Positions 38,116 to 45,582 of a DNA stretch of 64,000 nt are shown one piece after another. Location of the stretch: contig CAWBVG010000039.1 in assembly GCA_963792175.1 (NCBI GenBank), forward strand, positions 1 through 64,000, in the 5' to 3' direction. A model generated the notes under the pieces. That model made no database searches. It was not told the origin of the DNA and saw only the letters and a program-made list of their open reading frames with translations. This DNA comes from CAWBVG01 sp963792175. GTDB taxonomy: Bacteria > Acidobacteriota > Vicinamibacteria > Vicinamibacterales > CAVVIG01. The position numbers and the translations under genes were made by a program. Each line of letters starts with the position of its first letter. Position 1 is the first letter of the stretch.

Positions 38116-39357
38116 ATGGCCACGGCCGTCCACGTCCCGACGATGACGAAGGCGGAGCGCGCCAACCAGCGAAACGCCGTGCTCGCCGGCTTCCTGGGCT
38201 GGACGCTCGACGCGTTCGATTTCTTCATCCTCACGCTCGTCATCGACGACATCGCGAAATCGTTCGGACGCACCCGGCCCGACATCGCGCTGACGCTCAC
38301 CGTCGCCCTGGCGGCGCGACCGATTGGCGCGGTCATCTTCGGCATCATGGCCGATCGCTTCGGCCGCCGGCTGCCGCTGATGATCAACGTCGTTTTCTAC
38401 GCGGTGATTTCGGTGCTGTCGGGGCTCGCGCCCAGCTATCAGGCGTTCCTGATTCTGCGCGTCCTGTTCGGCATCGGCATGGGCGGCGAGTGGGGCGTCG
38501 GCGCGTCGCTCGCGCTCGAATCGGCGTCGCCGCGGCTGCGCGGGCTGCTGTCGGGCCTGTTGCAGGAGGGCTACGCGCTCGGCAACCTGCTATCGGCGCT
38601 CGCCTTCCGCCTGCTCTATCCGTATTTCGATTCGCTGTACCCGGGGAACGGCTGGCGCCTGATGTTCTTTCTCGGCGGCCTCCCGGCGCTGCTCTCGCTG
38701 TTCATCCGCGCCAAGGTGAAGGAATCCGACGCGTGGCACGAGCACAAGACCGATTGGGAGACGTACAAGCGGTCGCTGCCGAAGTACTGGCAGCGGTTCG
38801 TCTACCTCGTGCTGTTCATGACGATGATGAGCTTCATGTCGCACGGGACGCAGGACATGTATCCGACGCTGCTCGGCACGGCCGGCTACACGAAAACGCG
38901 CATCGCCGATGTGACGATGCTGTCGGGGATCGGCGCGATTCTCGGTGGCCTGGTGTTCGGGTACTACTCGGACAAGGCCGGCCGGCGACGCGCGATGATG
39001 ATCGCGATGGGGCTCGGGCTGCTCGTCGTTCCCTTCTGGGTTTCAGCACACAACGCGTGGTACATCCTCATCGGCGTGTTCCTGATGCAGTTCTTCGTGC
39101 AGGGCGCCTGGGGCATCGTTCCGGCGCATGTCAACGAGCTGTCGCCGAATCACCTGCGGGGGTTCTTTCCCGGCTTTGCGTATCAGCTCGGCGTGATGTT
39201 CGCCGCCAGCATTCCGTACGTCGAGGCGCAGTTGGGAGAGCACTTCACATATGCGCAGGCGATGGGCGGTCTCGTCGCGGTGGTCTTCATCGTCGCCTTC
39301 ATCGTGGTGTTGTTCGGCCCGGAGGCGAAGGGCGTCAGTTTCAGAAAGCACGCATAG
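38116..39357 (+). CDS. MFS transporter, aromatic acid/sugar acid type
   Basis: 413 residues, intact, 12 hydrophobic segments. The N-terminus FLGWTLDAFDFFILTLVIDD is the signature of the AAHS/NanT-type proton symporters, followed by the loop 2-3 motif GIMADRFGRRLPLMI and GIGMGGEWGVGASLALESA. C-terminal half: GYYSDKAGRRRAMMI and GAWGIVPAHVNELSP. Members take up organic acids, lactate, sialate or aromatic acids. Position after the NCS1 carrier suggests a pathway intermediate such as allantoate or ureidoglycolate, but this is inference. A -10-like TAGTAT (38098-38103) precedes the ATG by 12 nt. Confidence 0.9.
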   Translation: MATAVHVPTMTKAERANQRNAVLAGFLGWTLDAFDFFILTLVIDDIAKSFGRTRPDIALTLTVALAARPIGAVIFGIMADRFGRRLPLMINVVFYAVISVLSGLAPSYQAFLILRVLFGIGMGGEWGVGASLALESASPRLRGLLSGLLQEGYALGNLLSALAFRLLYPYFDSLYPGNGWRLMFFLGGLPALLSLFIRAKVKESDAWHEHKTDWETYKRSLPKYWQRFVYLVLFMTMMSFMSHGTQDMYPTLLGTAGYTKTRIADVTMLSGIGAILGGLVFGYYSDKAGRRRAMMIAMGLGLLVVPFWVSAHNAWYILIGVFLMQFFVQGAWGIVPAHVNELSPNHLRGFFPGFAYQLGVMFAASIPYVEAQLGEHFTYAQAMGGLVAVVFIVAFIVVLFGPEAKGVSFRKHA

Positions 39358-39423
39358 GGGCTCGGGGCTTGGGGCTAGCTGTCGCTATCCCGCCCGCGGC
39401 TAGCCCCTAGTCCCCAGCCCCGA
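39355..39423 (+). repeat. Palindromic TAGGG-family element (A7)
   Basis: Arms CTCGGGGCTTGGGGCTAGCT and GGCTAGCCCCTAGTCCCCAG match those at 5594-5655 almost base for base; only the loop differs. It overlaps the MFS stop and fills the gap before the LysR gene. Confidence 0.88.
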
Positions 39424-39428
39424 CTCGT

Positions 39429-40360
39429 ATGGATCTCCGACAGCTCGAAATCCTCCAAGCCATCGCCGAGACCGGCTCCTTCACCGCGTGCGGCCGGAAG
39501 CTCCACGTGTCGCAGTCCGCCATCAGCCGGCAGATCCTGCTGCTCGAAGAGGAGCTTGGCGAGCCGCTGTTCCTCCGGGTCGGGCGCCAGGTTCGGATGA
39601 CGCCGGCGGCCGAGAGCCTGGTTCAGCTCGGTCAGCGGGTCTTCCTCGACGTCCGGGAAACCGTGGGCACGATTACCGATCGCACGCGCGAGCTCCGCGG
39701 CACGCTCCGGCTGTCAGGCGGCATGACCGTGTGCCTGTATGTCTTCCCGCCGCTGCTCAAGCACCTGCGGCGCGTGCACCCGCACCTCGACGTCCGGCTG
39801 ACGGTGGCCACGGCCGGCCGCTCCGTCCAGGAAATCCGCGGCGGACGCGTCGATGCGGGACTTCTGACGCTGCCGGTCCAGGAGTCCGACCTGGTGACCG
39901 TCCCGGTCATGCGCGAGGAACTGCTGCTGGTCACGACTCCCACGCATCCGCTGGCGCGACGACGGAAAGTGGCGCCGGCGGACCTCGACGGCCAGCCGTT
40001 CGTGCTCTTCGAGGTCGGGTCCGCCACGCGGAAGGTCATCGATCAGTTCTTTGCCACCGAAAAAATCGAGCCGACCATCGTGATGGACACCGAGAACGTC
40101 GAGATCATCAAAGCGATGGTCAAGACCGGGATGGGCGTTGGCATCGTGCCTTACCAGGCGGTCGCCCGCGAGGTCCGGGCCGGCCAGTTCTTCTGCACCC
40201 GCATCGATGGGCACGAGCTCGTCCGGGAGACGGGGTGGGTTTACGCACGAGCCAATCGGGTTCCCCGGGTCATTCACGAGCTGCTGGCAGCCTTCGATGC
40301 CGTGAAAGGGAAGCTGAGGCTCGCGCCTCCAGGCCGCCGCCAGCGCCGACCGGGACGTAA
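39429..40360 (+). CDS. LysR-family regulator (3' end uncertain)
   Basis: About 310 residues. The N-terminal winged helix-turn-helix: MDLRQLEILQAIAETGSFT, ACGRKLHVSQSAISRQILLL. The C-terminal periplasmic-binding-like effector domain: LRLSGGMTVCLYVFPPLLKH, VRLTVATAGRSVQEIRGG, GILTLPV and GMGVGIVPYQAVAREV. It probably senses a small acid and controls the neighbouring transporter or purine genes. The open frame continues to 40451, but that tail reads through a perfect hairpin and lacks family character; a one-base slip gives TAA at 40358-40360. Starts at ATG 39429, 6 nt after a palindromic repeat. Confidence 0.88.
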
Positions 40361-40366
40361 CGCCTC

Positions 40367-40391
40367 AACCCATCACTACATGAGATGGGTT
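40367..40391 (+). terminator. Perfect 8-bp hairpin after the LysR gene
   Basis: AACCCATC (40367-40374) pairs with GATGGGTT (40384-40391) around a 9-nt loop, followed by a T-rich stretch CATTCTATTTTC. Could be a terminator for the LysR gene or an operator for the small gene after it. Confidence 0.5.
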
Positions 40392-40443
40392 GCATCAGAT
40401 CATTCTATTTTCGGCGTACCTGAGCGCTGCGTATCCTGTGCAC

Positions 40444-40602
40444 ATGAGTAACGAGCGGGAAAGGGTTATCTCGATCACGCTGTCGGAAGCCGAATGGCAG
40501 GCGTTTGTCGCCCGTCAGCCGGAGCCGGTGGTCTATCTGCGCGAGAAGATTCGCGACGTGGTGCGGGAAGAACCCGAGCAGCCGAACAAGTCCGCCGCCT
40601 GA
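40444..40602 (+). CDS. Small hypothetical protein, 52 residues
   Basis: MSNERERVISITLSEAEWQA then FVARQPEPVVYLREKIRDVV. Acidic-basic, no signal or membrane segment; the predicted strand-helix-helix layout (ISITLSEAEW, VVYLREKIRDVV) is reminiscent of a short ribbon-helix-helix protein, though I cannot confirm it. It starts at ATG 40444 with TATCCT 5 nt upstream. It overlaps the long reading of the LysR gene by 8 nt, in another frame. Confidence 0.4.
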   Translation: MSNERERVISITLSEAEWQAFVARQPEPVVYLREKIRDVVREEPEQPNKSAA

Positions 40603-40631
40603 CGCGGTTTCTCAGCCGCCTGGCCTGCCTC

Positions 40632-40683
40632 GCCGTCTCTCGACGGTGCTCGGGACGGCCCTGAGCACGTCGAAGGGCCGAAG
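40632..40683 (+). repeat. GCCCTGAGC-GTCGAAGGGC palindrome (copy 2)
   Basis: CGTCTCTCGACGGTGCTCGG, GACGGCCCTGAGCACGTCGA, AGGGCCGAAG. About 45 of 50 positions match the copy in uraDH. It sits between the small gene and the histidine kinase stop. Confidence 0.88.
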
Positions 40684-40689
40684 CACGAT

Positions 40690-42255
40690 CTAATTGCTCG
40701 GTGCGAGGGTGGGCCCGGGCATGGTCATCTCGAAGACCGTGACGCCCCGGACGGCTTTCGACGGTCAAACGTCCCCCCTGGCGCTCGACAATCGCCTTGA
40801 CGATCGACAGTCCCAGACCGCTTCCGCCTGAGACGCCCGCGCGCGCCGCGTCAGCCTTGTAGAACCGGTCGAAGATGTGGGGCAGGTGCTCTGGAGCGAT
40901 GCCCGGGCCTTCGTCCGCAACGGAGAGCACGACCTCGGTTCCCCTGCCTTCGCTCTGGCCGCGCCCTTGCGAGCTTCGGCGAGGCAGGCTCTGCAGGGAG
41001 TTCCGTGCCCGCGCGCCGCTGCACCCGCGCGGACAGCCGGACCGCGGTTCCGCGCGGCGCATAACGAATCGCATTAGCCGCCAGGTTCTGCAGCGCCTGC
41101 TCGAGTCGATCCTGGTCCGCGGTGACCGTCTCGGCGCCGGGCGCGATGGACGCTTCCACGGAAATGCCGGCCTCCTGACAGGCGCGCTCGTGACGCGCCT
41201 TCACCCGGTCGAAGAGCTCGGCGACGGACACGTTGGAGGTTCGGAGCGTCCCACCACCGCCTTCGAGCCGGGCGAGCTCCAGGAGGTCGCCGATCAGCCG
41301 TTCGAGCCTGGCGGTTTCGTCGCCGATGATTTTCAGATAGCGCGTGCGCGTCGCGTCGTCCAGCGTCAACTCCGGCATCGCGAGCGTTTCGAGGTAGCCG
41401 CGCATCGCGGTCACCGGCGTCGTCAACTCGTGCGAGACGTCGGCCAGCAGCTGGCGGCGGACGCGGTCGGACTCGGCCAGCGCGTCGGCGCGCGCCGACA
41501 GGTCCCTGGCCATGTGATTGAACGCCAGGGCAACCGCGGCGATCTCGTCGCCGCCGCGCTCCGGCGCACGGGCGGAGAGATCGCCTGCACCAAACCGGCG
41601 GGCCGCCATCTCGACATCGCGCAGGCGCCGGCGCGCGGGCCCGAAGATCAGCACGGATGTCAGCACCGTGCCGACGACGAGCACGACGCCCGCCACGAGC
41701 GCCAGCAGTGGCGCGTATCGGCCAAGCAGGAAGCCGAACGGCGGCTGCGGCGGCACGACGACGACGCCGGCAAGCCGCCCGCCGACGACGATGGGTGCCG
41801 GGCGAGCGAAGGGAGGTCCGTACGGATCGCGGTCACCGCGCGGCCCGTCGAATCCACGCATGCCGCGTCCGCCCGGCCGCAGCGGAAACGCGTCGGGCCG
41901 CGCGAGCCGCGCTCGCGCCATTTGAAGGAGCGGTTCCGCGAACGACTGGCTGCCGCTGGTGATCAACCGGCCATCCGCCATCATGACGAAGAACGGGTGC
42001 TCGGTACTGCGCGTACTGCTCGCGGACGTACTGCGTGAGATCGGTCTGCGGGTCCCGCTCGAGCAGGTTCGCGAGATCGAGGGCGACGCTCATCCCCAGC
42101 CGCCCGGGCGATTGTCCCGGCAGCGTCCGGCCGAACTGCGCCATCGCCCAGACGAACAGCATCGCCTGCACGACGAGCATCGCCGCGAGGAACGCCACGA
42201 TGCCGACTGCGACGCGCCAGTAAAGACTGCGGTGCCAGGTGGTGGTCACGGTCAA
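40690..42255 (-). CDS. Membrane sensor histidine kinase (frameshifted, repeat insertion)
   Basis: Two membrane helices (LYWRVAVGIVAFLAAMLVVQ and APLLALVAGVVLVVGTVLTS) enclose a periplasmic sensor of about 130 residues. HAMP linker: RRLRDVEMAARRFGAGDLSA. Phosphoacceptor His in LLADVSHELTTPVTAMRGYL. ATPase: NLAANAIRYAPRG (N box), DEGPGIAPEHLPHIFDRFYK (G1/F) and GSGLGLSIVKAIVERQGGRL (G2). Breaks near 42000, 40980 and 40765; the corrected tail reads VFEMTMPGPTLAPSN. A 25-residue insert with AEPASPKLARA interrupts the ATPase at a repeat (40948-41002). No response regulator is adjacent. Start TTG 42255 is weak; GTG 42249 is an alternative. Confidence 0.85.
40948..41002 (+). repeat. Intragenic TGCCTTCG-CGAGGCA element
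   Basis: TGCCTTCGCTCTGGCC on the left and GCGAGCTTCGGCGAGGCAGG on the right are imperfect inverted arms. It lies in the kinase ATPase domain between strand RLSARVQRRAG and EVVLSVADEGPGI. Confidence 0.6.
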
Positions 42256-42259
42256 GGAA

Positions 42260-42312
42260 ACGGGTTACGGGGTTAGGGGTTAGGGGATAGGGATTAGGGA
42301 TTAGGGATTGGG
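42260..42312 (+). repeat. TAGGG array, left flank of the four-helix-bundle gene (A8)
   Basis: GGGTTACGGGGTTAGGGGTT then GGGATAGGGATTAGGGATTA: seven G-tracts on the top strand. The right flank (42738-42812) holds the same motif inverted. Confidence 0.9.
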
Positions 42313-42357
42313 AATGACCCTGCTGAGACGGTACACCGCTTGCGAATAACCGAGTCC

Positions 42358-42726
42358 ATGCAACGGATCTCTGAGTTTCCGAGATCTGATCGCCTGGCAG
42401 AAAGCCATGGAGCTTGTCGATCGGATCTACGATGTGACAGAGAACTTCCCGTCACGTGAGTGGCTCGGATTGGCCCATCAGTTGAGAAAATCGGCGGTTT
42501 CCATTCCCTCGAACATTGCGGAAGGACATCGCCTGAGGAAGGGCAGCTACGCGCACCATCTGAAGATTGCTCTCGGCTCGCATGCGGAACTTGATACCCA
42601 ATGTGAAATCGCTACCCGCCGAAACTATATCCGCCACGATGCGCGAGCTGCAGCTCGAGGACATTGATCGCCGAGGTTGGTCGCGTTACGCACGGCTTGC
42701 TGCGATCCGTCGACCCGACGGCGTGA
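42358..42726 (+). CDS. Four-helix-bundle protein, S23/Avd-like (frameshifted)
   Basis: About 120 residues. MQRISEFRDLIAWQKAMELV, DRIYDVTENFPSREWLGLAH, QLRKSAVSIPSNIAEGHRL, KGSYAHHLKIALGSHAELDT and, after the last breaks, EVGRVTHGLLRSVDPTA. This is the PF05635-type four-helix bundle found in 23S rRNA intervening-sequence proteins, with Avd of diversity-generating retroelements as a structural relative. A TTT run at 42376-42378, one base too long, breaks the frame after ISEF; further breaks near 42605 and 42670. The protein is basic and probably binds nucleic acid. It is enclosed by inverted TAGGG arrays. Confidence 0.8.
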
Positions 42727-42737
42727 CAGCGTGGATG

Positions 42738-42812
42738 GACCTAATCCCTAATCGCCCTTATCGGATCCCTAATCCCTACTCCCTAATGGAATCCTAACCC
42801 CCTAATCCCTAT
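42738..42812 (-). repeat. TAGGG array, right flank, inverted (A9)
   Basis: CTAATCCCTAATCGCCC, GGATCCCTAATCCCTACTCC and CCCCCTAATCCCTATGGG: the bottom strand reads GGGATTAGG repeatedly. With A8 it forms an inverted pair around the four-helix-bundle gene. Confidence 0.9.
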
Positions 42813-42859
42813 GGGTGCGGGTGTCACAGTCTTTTCACGCCGGCGCCGGGGAGCACTGC

Positions 42860-42865
42860 GATAAT
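42860..42865 (+). promoter_or_regulatory. -10-like box GATAAT
   Basis: GATAAT ends 7 nt before ATG 42873, implying a leaderless transcript. Confidence 0.4.
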
Positions 42866-42872
42866 CGACGCG

Positions 42873-43583
42873 ATGCGCATCTTTTCCACCTTCATGACGT
42901 GCGCGGTTGTCGTGGCAGTGCTCGGCCTCGTGTCGCCGCTTGGCGCGAACCGCGCGTCGGCCGCGGGCGGTCACGCTATCGCCGGCGCATGGACGCTCAA
43001 CAACGACCTCAGCGACCAGCCGGGACGCGATCAGCGCGACGGCGGCAGTGACGGCACCCGCCGCGGCGGCGGACGTGGACCAGGCGGCGGCGGAGGACGG
43101 CGTGGCGGCGGAGGATTTGGCGGCGGCTGGGGCGGCCGCGGCGGCGGTCGAGGAGCCGGCGCCCCCCAGATGAATCCGGACGACATGGCCCGCATGCGCG
43201 ATGCGATGCGCGACCTGACCAGCCCCCCGAGTCACCTGACGATTGTCGAGACCGACTCGATGATCGTCATGACGTCGGCGGACGGGCGCACGACGCGGTT
43301 GGCGCCCGACGGCAAGAAAGTCAAGGACGACAACACCGGGATCGAACGCAAGACGAAATGGGACGGCGAGAAGCTCGTCACCGAGGTCAGCGGTCTCGGC
43401 CCGATGGGCAAGGCCACGCAAACCATTGCTGCCGATCCGGAAAACCACCAGCTTCGAATCGTCGTGCAGATGGAAGGCGGGCGGGCGATGGGCGGCCGCC
43501 AGGGGGCGTCGAGTAACTCAGCGACGGCCAGCGGATCGCGAACGATTACACACGTCTACGACGACGACAAGTACGCGAAGTAG
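42873..43583 (+). CDS. Secreted Gly/Arg-rich hypothetical protein
   Basis: 236 residues, intact. Signal peptide MRIFSTFMTCAVVVAVLGLV with a cleavage region near ANRASAA. After AGAWTLNNDLSDQPG there is a low-complexity stretch of glycine and arginine (about 60-100), then a globular part: MRDLTSPPSHLTIVETDSMI, TTRLAPDGKKVKDD, RKTKWDGEKLVTEVSGLG. That C-terminal layout is frequent in acidobacterial secreted proteins of unknown function. The Gly/Arg region may be disordered and bind acidic polymers. Confidence 0.75.
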   Translation: MRIFSTFMTCAVVVAVLGLVSPLGANRASAAGGHAIAGAWTLNNDLSDQPGRDQRDGGSDGTRRGGGRGPGGGGGRRGGGGFGGGWGGRGGGRGAGAPQMNPDDMARMRDAMRDLTSPPSHLTIVETDSMIVMTSADGRTTRLAPDGKKVKDDNTGIERKTKWDGEKLVTEVSGLGPMGKATQTIAADPENHQLRIVVQMEGGRAMGGRQGASSNSATASGSRTITHVYDDDKYAK

Positions 43584-43586
43584 CGC

Positions 43587-43844
43587 TCAGACCTCGTCTT
43601 CCTCTTCGACGCCGGTGACGACGAACCGCACGTGCGTTCCGCGGCGGTCGATCTGAGTCAGCGCCATGTGGATGGCGTCGCCGTAGCGGCCGGTCAAATG
43701 GCGCCGCATCGCTTCTGTCGGGACCCACACCGTGATCTGATCGCCCGAGTCGCTCGCGTACGCCGTCTCGCTGAACGACCGGCGGAAGTCCTCCGCCGGC
43801 ACTTCTTTTCGGAGAATCGTAAGAATCTCGTCCCAGATCGTCAT
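43587..43844 (-). CDS. Stand-alone DnaA N-terminal-like domain protein
   Basis: 85 residues: MTIWDEILTILRKEVPAEDF, SETAYASDSGDQITVWVPTE, AMRRHLTGRYGDAIHMALTQ, and HVRFVVTG. The pattern W-x3-I near the start, a central hydrophobic strand ITVWVP, then a helix with HL-x2-RY-x2-I and a closing strand matches DnaA domain I, the module that binds DnaB, DiaA or SirA-type partners. No AAA+ or DNA-binding part follows. It might compete with DnaA for a partner, or be a relic; role unknown. ATG 43844; it faces the Gly/Arg-rich gene with 3 nt between. Confidence 0.7.
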   Translation of the reverse strand: MTIWDEILTILRKEVPAEDFRRSFSETAYASDSGDQITVWVPTEAMRRHLTGRYGDAIHMALTQIDRRGTHVRFVVTGVEEEDEV

Positions 43845-43928
43845 GCCGATCCAAGCGGCTCAGCTGGTATCAACGCCTGCACCTCGGGGATATTCTAACT
43901 GGCACTTTTCTTGGACCGCGTTTGCACC

Positions 43929-44751
43929 ATGTTTGCACCAACCGTCGTCCTAGCTCTGGCGTTGCTCGATCAGAGCGGCGAGCCTGCCGCTCAGGAAACG
44001 CCGCCCGCCCAGATCGCAGCTCAGGAAACGCAGAAGCCAGCTGACCCGCAGGAGCAAAAGGCGGAAGCCAAGGAGCCGCCGACGCCGCCGCATACGGGCA
44101 TCCGGGCACTGGCCCACGACCTCATCGAGGACGTCAAACACCTGCCGGCGAAACAGAATCTGTATCTGACCCTGATCGGTGGGGGCCTGGCGGCCTCCGT
44201 ACACCCGGTGGATCAGGAGCTTCAACGTGCGGCTGCGCAGCCACTACAACACCGTGAACACCGCGTTCGCGCCGGGCAAGTACATCGGCAACACGCCCGA
44301 GCAGGTCGCCGCTTCGATCGCGACCTATGCGTTCGGACGGCTCTTCGACAAGCCGAAGGTGGCGCACCTGGGCATGGATCTGGTGCAGGCGCAGATTCTC
44401 AGCGAGCTGCTGGTGGAGCCGATCAAGTTCGCCACGCATCGGACTCGCCCCGACAACAGCGACAACCGCTCGTTTCCGTCAGGACACGCGGCGGTGACGT
44501 TCGCGACGGCGACCGTGATCGAGCGCCATCTCGGGTGGAGAAAGAGCCTGCTGGGATACACGATTGCGTCGTACGTCGCGGCGTCGCGACTGCACGATAA
44601 CCGTCATTACCTGAGTGATGTGGTGTTTGGCGCGGCCGTCGGCTCGATCGCCGGCCGAACGGTCGTGCACCATGCCTCGGACTACTGGGCGTTCACGCCC
44701 GTGGCGCTGCCGGAAGGCGGTGTGGCGCTGATGGTGACACGCAGACGCTAG
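43929..44751 (+). CDS. PAP2-family phosphatase (one frameshift)
   Basis: About 275 residues. Signal-like N-terminus MFAPTVVLALALLDQSGEPA followed by an Ala/Gln/Pro-rich linker. The acid-phosphatase site is complete: KFATHRTRPDNSDN (motif 1), RSFPSGHAAVTFA (motif 2) and ASRLHDNRHYLSDVVFGAAV (motif 3). A frame break near 44215 lies before FNVRLRSHYNTV. There are few hydrophobic helices, so this is more like a periplasmic or outer-membrane-associated soluble member than a six-helix lipid phosphatase. Start ATG 43929; an earlier TTG at 43911 is less likely. Confidence 0.85.
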
Positions 44752-44765
44752 CGTCCGCCTTCGCG

Positions 44766-44833
44766 CCCGCGCTCGGCCCTTCGACAGCTCAGGCCGTCCC
44801 AGCATCGTCGAGGGACGGCGGACAAGTCGGCGA
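44766..44833 (-). repeat. GCCCTGAGC-GTCGAAGGGC palindrome (copy 3, inverted)
   Basis: CTCGGCCCTTCGACAGCTCA, GGCCGTCCCAGCATCGTCGA, GGGACGGCGG: reverse-complement of the copies at 30561 and 40632. It separates convergent PAP2 and RRM genes and may terminate both. Confidence 0.85.
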
Positions 44834-44839
44834 GGCAGG

Positions 44840-45445
44840 CTATTCGTCGTCGATATCGTCGTGCGGTTTGCTCGTCGCGACGTCGTCGATATCCGGCAAC
44901 GGCTCGTCCGGCGCATCGACATCGTCCAGGCTGAAGGAGCGGCCGGTCTGCTTCATCGGGATCGGACCGCGCGGCTTGTCCTCTCCCTTTTTTCCCTTGC
45001 CCTTGGCGCTGCCGCCGCGCTGGGGTTTCGCGTCGGGACCGAAGTTCCTGCTCCGACCAGGTGCGCCACCAGGCGCCGAACTGCCGCCGGAATCAAAGGG
45101 GCGCGGGCCGCCGAACGACCCGGGCGGGCGCGGCGCGAAGCCGCCGGGCCGCGGGCCGGAAAAGCCGCCCGGACGCGGACCGCCCGGTCCACGATCTTCT
45201 CGCGCGCGGGCTTCGCTGACCGCCAGCGGCCGCCCGTTGAACACCTGTCCGTTGAACTGCTGGATCGCCTGCTCGGCATGCGCGCGATCGAGAAACTCGA
45301 CGAACGCAAAACCGCGCGGGCGCCCGGTTTCCCGATCGACCGGCAGGACGACCTGCGACGGCGGCGCGACGCTGCCGAAGTACGAACGCAGGTCGGCTTC
45401 GGTCGTGGTGTAGTTGAGATTACCAACGAACAGACGGACGGCCAA
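44840..45445 (-). CDS. RRM RNA-binding protein
   Basis: 201 residues. One RRM at 1-80: RNP2 is VRLFVGNLNY and RNP1 is RGFAFVEF, with FNGQVFNGRPLAVSEARARE closing the fold. The C-terminal half is a Gly/Pro/Arg-rich tail and ends in an acidic stretch (LDDVDAPDEPLPDIDD). Such single-RRM proteins in bacteria are often cold-induced and bind RNA. The start is TTG 45445, preceded by AGGAGA 8 nt away; a leader of more than 100 nt may exist, in contrast to most genes here. Confidence 0.9.
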   Translation of the reverse strand: MAVRLFVGNLNYTTTEADLRSYFGSVAPPSQVVLPVDRETGRPRGFAFVEFLDRAHAEQAIQQFNGQVFNGRPLAVSEARAREDRGPGGPRPGGFSGPRPGGFAPRPPGSFGGPRPFDSGGSSAPGGAPGRSRNFGPDAKPQRGGSAKGKGKKGEDKPRGPIPMKQTGRSFSLDDVDAPDEPLPDIDDVATSKPHDDIDDE

Positions 45446-45569
45446 TCAACTCTCTCCTATCTGGGAAGAAGTCGGGCGGGAAAGCGCGCAGGTGGACGGC
45501 GCACACGCTGGCAAGCCGGATTCAGTCGAAAAACCTTACCTGAAGTCCCGTCATCGTGCAAGCGGCAGC

Positions 45570-45575
45570 TACTAT
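45570..45575 (+). promoter_or_regulatory. -10-like box TACTAT for the M28 gene
   Basis: TACTAT ends 7 nt before ATG 45583; leaderless spacing. Confidence 0.4.
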
Positions 45576-45582
45576 TAGGGTC

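Noticed and set aside
35256..38387. Very long minus-strand open frame opposite the NCS1 and MFS genes
   Set aside because: It is the antisense shadow of GC-rich genes with clear families on the plus strand; its composition is Arg/His/Asp-rich without any motif.
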